Below, one piece after another: positions 55,033 to 62,592 of a DNA stretch of 64,000 bases. This stretch comes from Thermogutta terrifontis (GTDB lineage: Bacteria > Planctomycetota > Planctomycetia > Pirellulales > Thermoguttaceae). Made by a program: the position numbers and the translations under genes. The notes below the pieces were generated by a model. It was not told where the DNA came from, made no database searches, and was given only the letters and a program-made list of their open reading frames with translations. The stretch is from assembly GCF_002277955.1 (NCBI RefSeq), contig NZ_CP018477.1, forward strand, positions 2,811,206 to 2,875,205. The letters are read 5' to 3'. Position 1 is the first letter of the stretch. Each line of letters starts with the position of its first letter.

Positions 55033-55402
55033 AGAATACGAAGCCATCGCCACCCTAGCATTAAAACGCTATGGGTTGACGCAAAGCCAGATTCAAACCT
55101 TGTTGGCTGCCCGCTGGCCGATGTTGGGAACAGGTCTTATCAGTGAGGCTGAGGGGCGTGGATTGATCATCACCCGCCAGGACATTGAGGATTGGTTGCG
55201 TGAGATCACGGGAGGGAAGTGGAGCGACGGGGAGCCAGTGACGCCCGAAAACACCTTTTTCTCCCTCCCTCTGGCCGAGTGCTTTTTTGAATGGTGCGTG
55301 AAAACAAAGCGGGCAAAGCCCACGCTCGTGAACCACCTCTTAGAACAAAACCCCCAATACAAAAACCGGATTTTGCAACTAGCCAACGCAAAATCAAACT
55401 GA
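55013..55402 (+). CDS. Small unrecognised element protein upstream of the capsid gene
   Basis: A protein of 129 residues starting MQYLSNEEYEAIATLALK, with AAGGAG about 7 bp before the ATG. It is predicted helical (LTQSQIQTLLAARWP; RQDIEDWLREITGG). It ends 3 bp before the capsid fusion gene, so it is in the same unit. A capsid-related role such as scaffold or size control is possible only by position. Confidence 0.6.
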   Translation: MQYLSNEEYEAIATLALKRYGLTQSQIQTLLAARWPMLGTGLISEAEGRGLIITRQDIEDWLREITGGKWSDGEPVTPENTFFSLPLAECFFEWCVKTKRAKPTLVNHLLEQNPQYKNRILQLANAKSN

Positions 55403-55405
55403 GAA

Positions 55406-57232
55406 ATGACGACCGCAACAAGAACCCTCCAACTAAAAGCCGCCCCGTTAATTGTTGAGGCCGAAAAGGAAAAGAAGCCAGTTAAGGTACGCATCACGGC
55501 CTACACCGGGGGCATCATGACTGTGCCGGGGTGGGGACCGGTCATCATCGATCTGCAGGGCCTTGATTTACCGCAGCGGGTTACTCTGCTCTTGGATCAC
55601 GAAGGCCGTACCGAAGCCACCATTGGTTGGGGAATACCTAAAACCGACGGAAAAACCTTAGTGATTGACGGTACGGTAACAGAAGCCACGGACGCCGGCA
55701 AACTCGTCATTGCTCTACTGAAAGATGACGTCCCCTTGCAGGCCAGTGTGGGTGTTGAAACGAACCAATACCGGCCGTTGAAGCCTGGGGATACCATCAC
55801 GGTCAACGGGCAAACAATCACTGTCGAATCAGACACTTTTCTTATCGAGGGTGGAATCCTCCGGGAAGTTTCAGTTGTCCCGCTGGGAGCGGACAAACAG
55901 ACGATGGTCACGTTAGCAGCAGGAGTGAGGAATATGACACACCAACCAGCTCCCCCTGAGAACTCGTCACCTGGTGAGACGATCGAGGCGAAATATATCC
56001 TGGACTTACTCTCTGTGTGCGGAGATGACATGAGCACATTCAGGCAAGCCATCGAAAACCGGTTGCCACTTGAGACCGCGAAAGCTCTCGCTGAGACCCG
56101 CCGCCGCCCGGTGATTCCTCCAGTACTCAATGCTGAGGTCAAGGACACACCCGCTTCCATCCTTGCCGCCGCCGCCTTGAAACTGCTTGGTAAAGAGTCA
56201 TTGGCGGAAAAGGAACTTGGTGCGGAGACTCTATCGGCGGCTGCCAGCTACAAGCCGCGAACCGCTCTTGATCTTTGCGGCATGGCTTGTCAAATGAGTT
56301 TGGGCTATGCCCCCCGGGGAACCAACGAGATTATTCGGGCGGCTTTCTCCACGACAGACTTGCCCGTTGCCCTGGGTGTGGCGGCCAACAAAATCGCCCT
56401 CGATGCCTACCAGCAAGCCCCCGCGACATGGAAATCCTTTGCCCGGATTGTGTCGGCCAAGGATTTCAAGGAACATACTGGTATCCGCTTGACCGGTGAC
56501 TTCAAACTTGAAGAGCTGGCCGCCCACGGCGAAATTAGGCACGCCAATGTGGGAGAGGAAACCATCACTTACAAGGTGACCACCTACGCCAAAATGCTCA
56601 TGCTGGACCGCCAACACATCATCAATGATGACATCGCGATCCTGGACCAAATCCCCACGATCTTCGGACGTGCCGCTGCGCGGAAGGTGGCCGATCTGGT
56701 TTACACGGTGCTTCTCAGTAATCCGGGCGGTTTTTTCTCCGCTGCCCACAGCAACCTGATTACTGGTGCGGAATCTGGGCTGAGTGTCGCCAGCCTTGCC
56801 GAAGCCATCGCGGCCCTACGCAAACAAACGGACGCCGACGGCTTGCCGCTGGACCTGGTGCCCCGTGTTCTTCTCGTCCCACCCGAACTGGAGGCGACCG
56901 CCCGGCAAGTGCTCAACAGTGTCGAACTCTACCGCTCGGGCGGAGACCAGCTCCCTGCTGGTAATCCCTTCGCTGGCCTGAACATCGCGTTAGAGGTCGA
57001 GCCACGGCTGAGTAATACGTACTTCCCTGGTAACAGCACCGCTGCCTGGTATCTGCTCTGCGGCCCTGCGGATGGTAGCTTCCTTGTGGCCTTCTTGAAT
57101 GGCCAACAGGGGCCAACCATCGAACCAGTGGACCCCGGAGCGGATAAGCTTGGCACCGGCTGGCGATGCTACATCGATATAGGAGCGGCTGCCGCGGACT
57201 GGCGGTGTGCCGTGAAAGCATCCGGTGCCTGA
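55406..57232 (+). CDS. HK97-type prohead protease-major capsid protein fusion
   Basis: A protein of 608 residues. The N-terminal about 170 residues match the prohead protease fold: VTLLLDHEGRTEATIGWG with H65 and VPLQASVGVE with S114, the expected His-Ser pair. A linker follows (about 190-260) and then a major-capsid-like part (about 270-608) with FTLxx-type delta region text such as LTGDFKLEELAAHGEIRHANVGEETITYKVTTYAKM split across strands, and RQHIINDDIAIL, typical of Mu gpT/HK97-like coat proteins. Fusion lets the protease ride with the coat. It ends at a strong terminator. No portal or terminase accompanies it. Confidence 0.85.
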   Translation: MTTATRTLQLKAAPLIVEAEKEKKPVKVRITAYTGGIMTVPGWGPVIIDLQGLDLPQRVTLLLDHEGRTEATIGWGIPKTDGKTLVIDGTVTEATDAGKLVIALLKDDVPLQASVGVETNQYRPLKPGDTITVNGQTITVESDTFLIEGGILREVSVVPLGADKQTMVTLAAGVRNMTHQPAPPENSSPGETIEAKYILDLLSVCGDDMSTFRQAIENRLPLETAKALAETRRRPVIPPVLNAEVKDTPASILAAAALKLLGKESLAEKELGAETLSAAASYKPRTALDLCGMACQMSLGYAPRGTNEIIRAAFSTTDLPVALGVAANKIALDAYQQAPATWKSFARIVSAKDFKEHTGIRLTGDFKLEELAAHGEIRHANVGEETITYKVTTYAKMLMLDRQHIINDDIAILDQIPTIFGRAAARKVADLVYTVLLSNPGGFFSAAHSNLITGAESGLSVASLAEAIAALRKQTDADGLPLDLVPRVLLVPPELEATARQVLNSVELYRSGGDQLPAGNPFAGLNIALEVEPRLSNTYFPGNSTAAWYLLCGPADGSFLVAFLNGQQGPTIEPVDPGADKLGTGWRCYIDIGAAAADWRCAVKASGA

Positions 57233-57264
57233 CAGGTCATAATCAGATCAGCTCCTTCTGGTTG

Positions 57265-57299
57265 GCCCGCCTGAGCAAAACACTCGGGCGGGTTTTTTT
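57265..57299 (+). terminator. Rho-independent terminator after the capsid gene
   Basis: CCCGCCTGAG pairs with CTCGGGCGGG around a short A-rich loop, followed by T7. It separates the capsid unit from the regulator-integrase unit. Confidence 0.85.
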
Positions 57300-57452
57300 G
57301 TACACCACCCAGCCGCTCTCACGGGTCCTTCCCAACGGTTTCGACCTGTCGAGGGCCGCGGGAACCCTCGGGCCTATCGGTAGACTTTGTTTCCGCGCTG
57401 AAAATGTGACGAGTATCCGGACTCTACCACCCTTCCCAGACTGTATCATTAC

Positions 57453-57461
57453 TGTTACAAT
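57453..57461 (+). promoter_or_regulatory. Extended -10 promoter of the regulator-integrase unit
   Basis: TG at 57453-57454, one base, then TACAAT at 57456-57461 form an extended -10 element. The ATG of the XRE-like gene lies about 30 bp downstream. The -35 region is weak. Confidence 0.5.
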
Positions 57462-57492
57462 ACTCAGGAAGCAGATTGGAGACTGAAAACCT

Positions 57493-57720
57493 ATGGCCAA
57501 GACCTGGAAGTCAATCCACAAAGCCCTTCGCGACTGCATTCTTTCCTGCGGCAAAAGCTACAGCCAGATTGCTCGGGAAACGGGGATATCTCGCCCAGCC
57601 TTGTACAGGCTACTTGCCGGCGGAGGCTTGTCATTAAAGCACACCGAAACCCTCATGCGATACTTTCGGTTGGTGATTGTTTCTGAAGCGTTTGACGAGT
57701 TAAAGCAGGAGCGGGGGTGA
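57493..57720 (+). CDS. XRE-like helix-turn-helix regulator
   Basis: A protein of 75 residues. KSYSQIARETGISRPALYRLLAGG is a lambda-repressor-type HTH. It has its own extended -10 promoter and its TGA overlaps the integrase ATG (TGATG), so the two are coupled. Likely a repressor or a regulator of integration; which operators it binds is unknown, though the twin palindromes at 51782-51818 are candidates. Confidence 0.75.
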   Translation: MAKTWKSIHKALRDCILSCGKSYSQIARETGISRPALYRLLAGGGLSLKHTETLMRYFRLVIVSEAFDELKQERG

Positions 57721-58961
57721 TGGCTACGTTAACCAAGGATAGAAAGGGGTGGCGAATCCGCTGGTACACCCGGGAAGGGGAACGAAAGAGCCTCCGCTTC
57801 GGAAGGTGTAGCGAGCGCGTGGCCAACCAACTTTTCGCGGTAACCTCCCGGCTTATCGATGCTACGGAGTGGGGCCTTCCCCCTGACCCTAAAGTGAAAG
57901 CCTGGTTGGAAAACCTACACCCTGAGTTTGTCTCCAAACTCCAGAAAGCAGGTTTACTGGAATCCGTCCGTCAAGTGACTCTCGGCCAAGCCGTTACGGA
58001 GTTTTTGGAGAGATCGCAACATTATGCCGCGTGGACTCTCTCTAACATTCACCAGGCTTTCAGATACCTGATAACCTTCTTTGGCGAAGACAGGCCATTG
58101 GGGTCGGTTACGGTTGCAGATGTTGAGGACTATAAGCGGTGGTTACTTTACGAGGCACAAACCAGGCGGGCGCGACGGGGCCTCTCCGAAGCCACAGCGG
58201 CTAAGCATCTTTCATGGGCGGGCACTCTCTACCGCGACTTTATCAAACGGAAAGTTGTCACGCACAACCCGTTTGATGGCGTCCAAAAGGGTTCCCAAGT
58301 CAATCGCGACCGTCGGGTCTATGTACCCGCTGCAATCATTGAAACGCTCATCGAGCGGGCCCCAAGTTTGGAGTGGAAACTGTTACTGGCAATGGCACGG
58401 TACATGGGGGTGCGAGTGCCCAGTGAGCCGTTCAGCATGACTTGGGATTGTGTCGATTGGGAGCGTTTATTGATCCGTGTACCATCACCCAAAACTGCGA
58501 AACAAGGGAAACCGTTCCGAATGGTGCCTATCTTTCCACCGGTTCGCCACCACCTGGAGGCTCTTTGGGAACAGGCGGAGGGGAAGACCTACATCTTCGA
58601 AGAGCTTCGTAAACGGGACTCCATGAAGAACGCGGATCAGGGAAAATGGAAGGCGATTAACCTTCGGGAACGACTCAGGCGGATGCTTATCAAGGCCGGC
58701 ATCGCCCCGTGGCCCAAACTTTGGCAGAATCTCCGATCAAGCGCTGAAATGGACCTCTTGGCCAGATTTCCGCCCGCCGCGGTTTACGAGTGGATTGGAC
58801 ACACAGCCGATGTGGCCCGGGGTCATTACTTCCAAATCAGACAAGCGGATATCGAAAAAGCCATCAGTGAGGAATGGGCACCCCCAGATCGAGCGGTGGA
58901 CCTAAAAGTTGCCCCGCAATCGCATACAAGGATGTACAAAGGGATACAAAACGCGAACTAG
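57720..58961 (+). CDS. Tyrosine site-specific integrase
   Basis: A protein of 413 residues from the ATG at 57720. An N-terminal SAM-like core-binding part (about 75-150) precedes the catalytic domain. Catalytic Arg I is in MGVRVPSEPFSMTWD, Arg II in WQNLRSSAEMDLL (the usual His of HxxR is Q/N, as in other planctomycete integrases), followed by EWIGHTADVARGHYFQI with the His and the Tyr nucleophile. It lies 92 bp from the 3' end of tRNA-Leu, facing it, as is usual for integrases that use a tRNA attachment site. Confidence 0.92.
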   Translation: MATLTKDRKGWRIRWYTREGERKSLRFGRCSERVANQLFAVTSRLIDATEWGLPPDPKVKAWLENLHPEFVSKLQKAGLLESVRQVTLGQAVTEFLERSQHYAAWTLSNIHQAFRYLITFFGEDRPLGSVTVADVEDYKRWLLYEAQTRRARRGLSEATAAKHLSWAGTLYRDFIKRKVVTHNPFDGVQKGSQVNRDRRVYVPAAIIETLIERAPSLEWKLLLAMARYMGVRVPSEPFSMTWDCVDWERLLIRVPSPKTAKQGKPFRMVPIFPPVRHHLEALWEQAEGKTYIFEELRKRDSMKNADQGKWKAINLRERLRRMLIKAGIAPWPKLWQNLRSSAEMDLLARFPPAAVYEWIGHTADVARGHYFQIRQADIEKAISEEWAPPDRAVDLKVAPQSHTRMYKGIQNAN

Positions 58962-59053
58962 CCCCTTAGGCACACTTTAGCGTAAATTGTTTCTGTACAT
59001 CACGTTACATCAATTTGCTTTCCTATGCCTAGCCCCCGTAAATACCCTAAGAT

Positions 59054-59136
59054 GCCCTGGAGAGGATTCGAACCTCCAAGGGGTTTCCCCCACATGGTCC
59101 TGAGCCATGCGCGTCTGCCAGTTCCGCCACCAGGGC
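59054..59136 (-). tRNA. tRNA-Leu, anticodon CAG
   Basis: The minus strand reads a full cloverleaf of 83 nt: acceptor GCCCTGG/CCAGGGC, anticodon stem CATGG/CCATG with loop CTCAGGA (anticodon CAG), a long variable arm TGGGGGAAACCCC, and T arm with GGTTCGAATCC. The long variable arm is typical of class II leucine tRNAs. CCA is not encoded, and the CCA-adding enzyme gene is 257 bp away. The 3' end faces the integrase and is the probable attachment site. Confidence 0.97.
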
Positions 59137-59392
59137 ATTGGATAGACCAGCCAAATTATATTCCTGGCCTCCGACACCTCATACCCCTAGCCGCATTGCC
59201 AGGAAAGCCAAGAGCCTACCCGAAAACCAAAAGCCGACGGCTGATTCCGCCAACTCAGAGGTTTTCGGATCGGTCCTGAGTGCCAGGCCGTTGGGCTGGG
59301 TTTCCTAAGCACTGTCACTTATCATTTTAATATTTGCCGGGCAAGTCGGGAAGCCTGGCCTTCTGCTCCATATATCAGCCATCAAGAGCCGC

Positions 59393-60673
59393 ATGTCATC
59401 TGAGCTCGATCCGAAAAAACAGCGCGAATTTGCCGTGTGGGTGGTGAAGCAGCTCCGTAAGGCAGGATTCATTGCCTACTGGGCGGGTGGCTGTGTTCGT
59501 GACCAACTTCTCGGACGTACTCCCAAAGATTACGACGTTGCCACCAATGCCCTGCCCGAGCAGGTACGGGAGATTTTCGGGCACCGGCGGACTTTTGCCG
59601 TCGGAGCGGCCTTTGGAGTCATCACGGTCAACGGACCGAAAGGCGCCGGTCAAATCGAGGTGGCCACCTTTCGATCTGATCTAGGCTACAGTGATGGTCG
59701 GCATCCGGACCGGGTGGTCTTTTCATCCCCCCGCGAGGACGCCCTGCGAAGAGATTTCACGATCAACGGACTGTTTTACGACCCCATTGAGGAGCGCGTC
59801 ATCGACTATGTGGGGGGTGTCGAGGACATCCGACAGCGAATCATTCGAGCCATCGGCGACCCCTACCAGCGGTTTGCGGAGGATAAGCTCCGGATGCTCC
59901 GTGCGGTGCGCTTCGTGGCAGAACTCCAATTTACCCTTGACCCCCACACAGCGGCCGCCATTCGCGATCTTGTCCACCAGATCCGCGAGGTGAGTCAGGA
60001 GCGAATTCTCATGGAGTTGGAGCGGCTTTTTGTGGCCCCCGGGCGTGTGGAGGGACTTCGCCTATTTCGCGAACTGGGGTTTCTGGATGTTCTTCTTCCA
60101 GAGTTAAAGCCTGATACGCAGGAGAGGGAACCGGTCTGGGCGCTCAACCTTCGCATTCTGGGGGCGTTACCAGATCCGGACTTCCCCGTCGCGTTCGCGG
60201 CGGTGGCCAGGAAGTTGGTCCAGCCGGGCGAACTGTCTCCCATCTGCAAGAGGCTGCGCATGTCGAACCAGGTCACGGACAAGATCGTGTGGCTGGTCGA
60301 ACACGAGGGGGACCTGGACCGTGCTCATCTCAGGCCGTGGTCGGAGGTGCAACCCCTTCTCATCTCCCCCTGGATCCACGATCTTCTCAAGCTGGCGGAA
60401 ACACGCGCCATTCAGGAAGGCCAAAATGATCTTGCCGGCTTTGAGTGGTGTCGGGAACGGCTCCGGTGGCCGCCGGAAAAGCTCAATCCCCCCTTTCTTC
60501 TCAAAGGGGACGACCTCCACGCCTTGGGATTGCCGCCGGGACCGATCTATCGGGAGATCCTTCAGGAAGTGCGCCGTGCCCAGTTGGACGGGGTGCTCCA
60601 ATCCCGCGAGGCAGCCCTCGAATGGGTCCAGCGAAAGTTAAAATCAATGAATGGCGTGGGAGAACGGAAGTAA
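59393..60673 (+). CDS. cca: CCA tRNA nucleotidyltransferase / poly(A) polymerase family protein
   Basis: A class II nucleotidyltransferase of 426 residues that adds CCA to tRNA 3' ends or poly(A) to RNA. The catalytic head has AYWAGGCVRDQLLGRTPKDYDVAT with metal ligands D46 and D48. EDALRRDFTINGLFYD and EDKLRMLRAVRFVAEL are the neck motifs. No HD domain is obvious. Since the tRNA-Leu gene upstream lacks an encoded CCA, a CCA-adding role is sensible, but the poly(A) alternative cannot be excluded by sequence alone. Confidence 0.88.
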   Translation: MSSELDPKKQREFAVWVVKQLRKAGFIAYWAGGCVRDQLLGRTPKDYDVATNALPEQVREIFGHRRTFAVGAAFGVITVNGPKGAGQIEVATFRSDLGYSDGRHPDRVVFSSPREDALRRDFTINGLFYDPIEERVIDYVGGVEDIRQRIIRAIGDPYQRFAEDKLRMLRAVRFVAELQFTLDPHTAAAIRDLVHQIREVSQERILMELERLFVAPGRVEGLRLFRELGFLDVLLPELKPDTQEREPVWALNLRILGALPDPDFPVAFAAVARKLVQPGELSPICKRLRMSNQVTDKIVWLVEHEGDLDRAHLRPWSEVQPLLISPWIHDLLKLAETRAIQEGQNDLAGFEWCRERLRWPPEKLNPPFLLKGDDLHALGLPPGPIYREILQEVRRAQLDGVLQSREAALEWVQRKLKSMNGVGERK

Positions 60674-60714
60674 CTTCGTTGCAGCCCAACGCGACGAGAG
60701 AGGCGAGGTTTACA

Positions 60715-60915
60715 ATGGGCAAGTCGGACAAAAACCTTAGCAAGCGGGATTCCCGAAAACTGGAAGCCCTCCGCAAGCGCTTGCGAGAACTGCAACAGCG
60801 ACTGGCGGGAGCCAAGAAGCAGCCGGACGACCCTCGGGAAATTGAGACGCTGACGAAGGAGATTGTGGCAGTGGAGGCTGAGATCGCTCGACTCACCGGA
60901 CAGCACGGCGGATGA
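60715..60915 (+). CDS. Small coiled-coil protein
   Basis: A protein of 66 residues, MGKSDKNLSKRDSRKLEALR onward, nearly all charged and helical, with heptad-like Leu spacing (LRKRLRELQQRLAG; LTKEIVAVEAEIARL). GAGG lies about 7 bp before the ATG. It starts 41 bp after cca on the same strand. Function unknown; the frame is open far upstream but that part overlaps cca and is not expected to be translated. Confidence 0.6.
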   Translation: MGKSDKNLSKRDSRKLEALRKRLRELQQRLAGAKKQPDDPREIETLTKEIVAVEAEIARLTGQHGG

Positions 60916-61047
60916 ACCAATGGGAGCGCCACGCCTGCGGGGCGTCGCCCGGTTAATCAGGTGACAGCCGGACATGGCTAAGTTCCTCCTGGAACGATCA
61001 TGGATCCAACCTCGGGTTAAAGACAGCAACGGGAAGGTCTGATAGAC

Positions 61048-62592
61048 ATGCAACCAAAGACTGGTGAGTTCGTGAAAATAGCGGCCTTGAAATCGCCGCA
61101 AGAGCTTCGCGACCGGATAGCGGCTCTGGGGTACAAATTGCCTGTGGACGATCAGCCGTTGTCCGCCGCGGAAGGCTCCCCGCTAGCCGAGCCATTTGAG
61201 GTGGCAGGCTTCAGAATCGGAAATCGCTGGTGCATCCACCCCATGGAGGGTTGGGATGGAACCGCGGACGGCCAGCCCAGCCAGCACACCATTCGGCGAT
61301 GGGAACACTTCGGCGCTTCGGGGGCGAAGCTCATTTGGGGAGGAGAGGCGTTCGCTGTCCGACGCGATGGCCGGGCCAATCCCAATCAGCTTTATTATCG
61401 GCCAGAAAACAAGGAAGCGATGCGGCATCTCCTCGCCCGGCTTCGCGAGGTGCATCGCGAATGTTTTGGCGAGCGCGCGACGGATGACCTTTTCGTAGGC
61501 CTTCAATTGACCCATTCGGGGCGGTTCTGCCGGCCCAATCGAAAGGACCGCGCGGAACCGCGGATCGTGTACCATCATCCCGTGCTGGACGAAAAGTTTG
61601 GGATTGATCCCCGGGATGACTCCGTGATTTTAAGGGACGAAGAAATTCCCCAACTCGTCGATGCTTATGTCGAGGCGGCCCGGATGGCGCGCGACGTGGG
61701 CTTTCAATTCGTTGATATCAAGGCGTGCCATGGATATTTGGGGCATGAATTTCTTTCGGCGTTCGAGCGTCCCGGGCCATACGGGGGCGATTTACCCGGG
61801 CGCTCGCGATTTCTCCGCGAGGTGATTCGCGCTGTTCGATCGGAATGTCCTGAACTCGTCATCGGGGTGCGACTCTCGGTTTTTGATTTTCCCCCGTTTC
61901 GCCCTGACCCCAGCCGGGCGGAACCTGGGAAATTGGGGCCCGGCATTCCCCACGAATACCCCGTCCCCTATCCGGGATTCGGTTGCAATCGCTGGAATCC
62001 GCTGGAGATTGACCTCAGCGAGCCAATCCGATTGCTGAAAGAACTCCACGAGGCTTGTGGAGTCGCGATGGTCAATCTGACAGCCGGTTCGCCTTACTAT
62101 AACCCTCATATTCAACGTCCCGCCCTGTATCCGCCATCGGATGGATACCAACCCCCGGAAGACCCGCTTCTGGGGTGTTTGCGGCAGATTGCGGTGGTCA
62201 GGCAGATCAAGCAAGCTTTACCCCGGCTGCCTGTGGTGGGTACTGCCTACACGTATTTTCAGGAATATCTGCCCCACGTCGCCCAGGCGGTTGTACGAGA
62301 AGGCTGGACGGATTTTGTGGGAATCGGGCGACTGGTACTGGCCTACTGGGAATTGCCGGGGGACGTTCTCGCTGGAAAGAACCTCCAGACCAAACGCCTG
62401 TGCCGAACCTTCAGCGACTGCACCACGGCACCGCGGAACGGCCTGATCAGCGGCTGTTACCCACTTGATCCCTACTACCGCGCACTGCCTGAAAATGAAA
62501 TCCTTCGCGAGATTAAAAGCGGGCTCCGCGGGCCACGACGCCAACCTGAAACCCCATCACAAAGTGTGACCCCTTCACCAGGAGGGCCATGA
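61048..62592 (+). CDS. Old Yellow Enzyme-family NADH:flavin oxidoreductase
   Basis: An FMN-dependent TIM-barrel oxidoreductase of 514 residues. The family text is clear: FRIGNRWCIHPMEGWDGTADG at the first strand, GAKLIWGGEAFAV, VGLQLTHSGRF, and VDIKACHGYLGHEFLSAF with the substrate-binding His. VGIGRLVLAYWELPG is the FMN phosphate region. The C-terminus has CTTAPRNGLISGCYPLDPYY, without the extra Fe-S/FAD domain of 2,4-dienoyl-CoA reductase. Substrate unknown. Its stop overlaps the next gene by ATGA. Confidence 0.88.
   Translation: MQPKTGEFVKIAALKSPQELRDRIAALGYKLPVDDQPLSAAEGSPLAEPFEVAGFRIGNRWCIHPMEGWDGTADGQPSQHTIRRWEHFGASGAKLIWGGEAFAVRRDGRANPNQLYYRPENKEAMRHLLARLREVHRECFGERATDDLFVGLQLTHSGRFCRPNRKDRAEPRIVYHHPVLDEKFGIDPRDDSVILRDEEIPQLVDAYVEAARMARDVGFQFVDIKACHGYLGHEFLSAFERPGPYGGDLPGRSRFLREVIRAVRSECPELVIGVRLSVFDFPPFRPDPSRAEPGKLGPGIPHEYPVPYPGFGCNRWNPLEIDLSEPIRLLKELHEACGVAMVNLTAGSPYYNPHIQRPALYPPSDGYQPPEDPLLGCLRQIAVVRQIKQALPRLPVVGTAYTYFQEYLPHVAQAVVREGWTDFVGIGRLVLAYWELPGDVLAGKNLQTKRLCRTFSDCTTAPRNGLISGCYPLDPYYRALPENEILREIKSGLRGPRRQPETPSQSVTPSPGGP

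Larger units (their letters stand above)
50428..59074. mobile_element. Integrative element at tRNA-Leu, candidate capsid-encoding phage satellite
   Basis: The block from about 50.6 to 58.96 kb is one plus-strand set: unknown protein, AlpA-like HTH, small protein, RepA-type helicase, TubC-like small protein, zinc ribbon, small protein, protease-capsid fusion, XRE-like regulator and tyrosine integrase. The integrase faces the 3' end of tRNA-Leu(CAG), the classical attachment position. The limits given use a shared 10-mer, GATTCGAACC, at 50428-50437 and inside the tRNA at 59065-59074; this is weak evidence and the left limit is uncertain. No terminase, portal, tail or lysis gene is present in the block. 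Confidence 0.6.
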
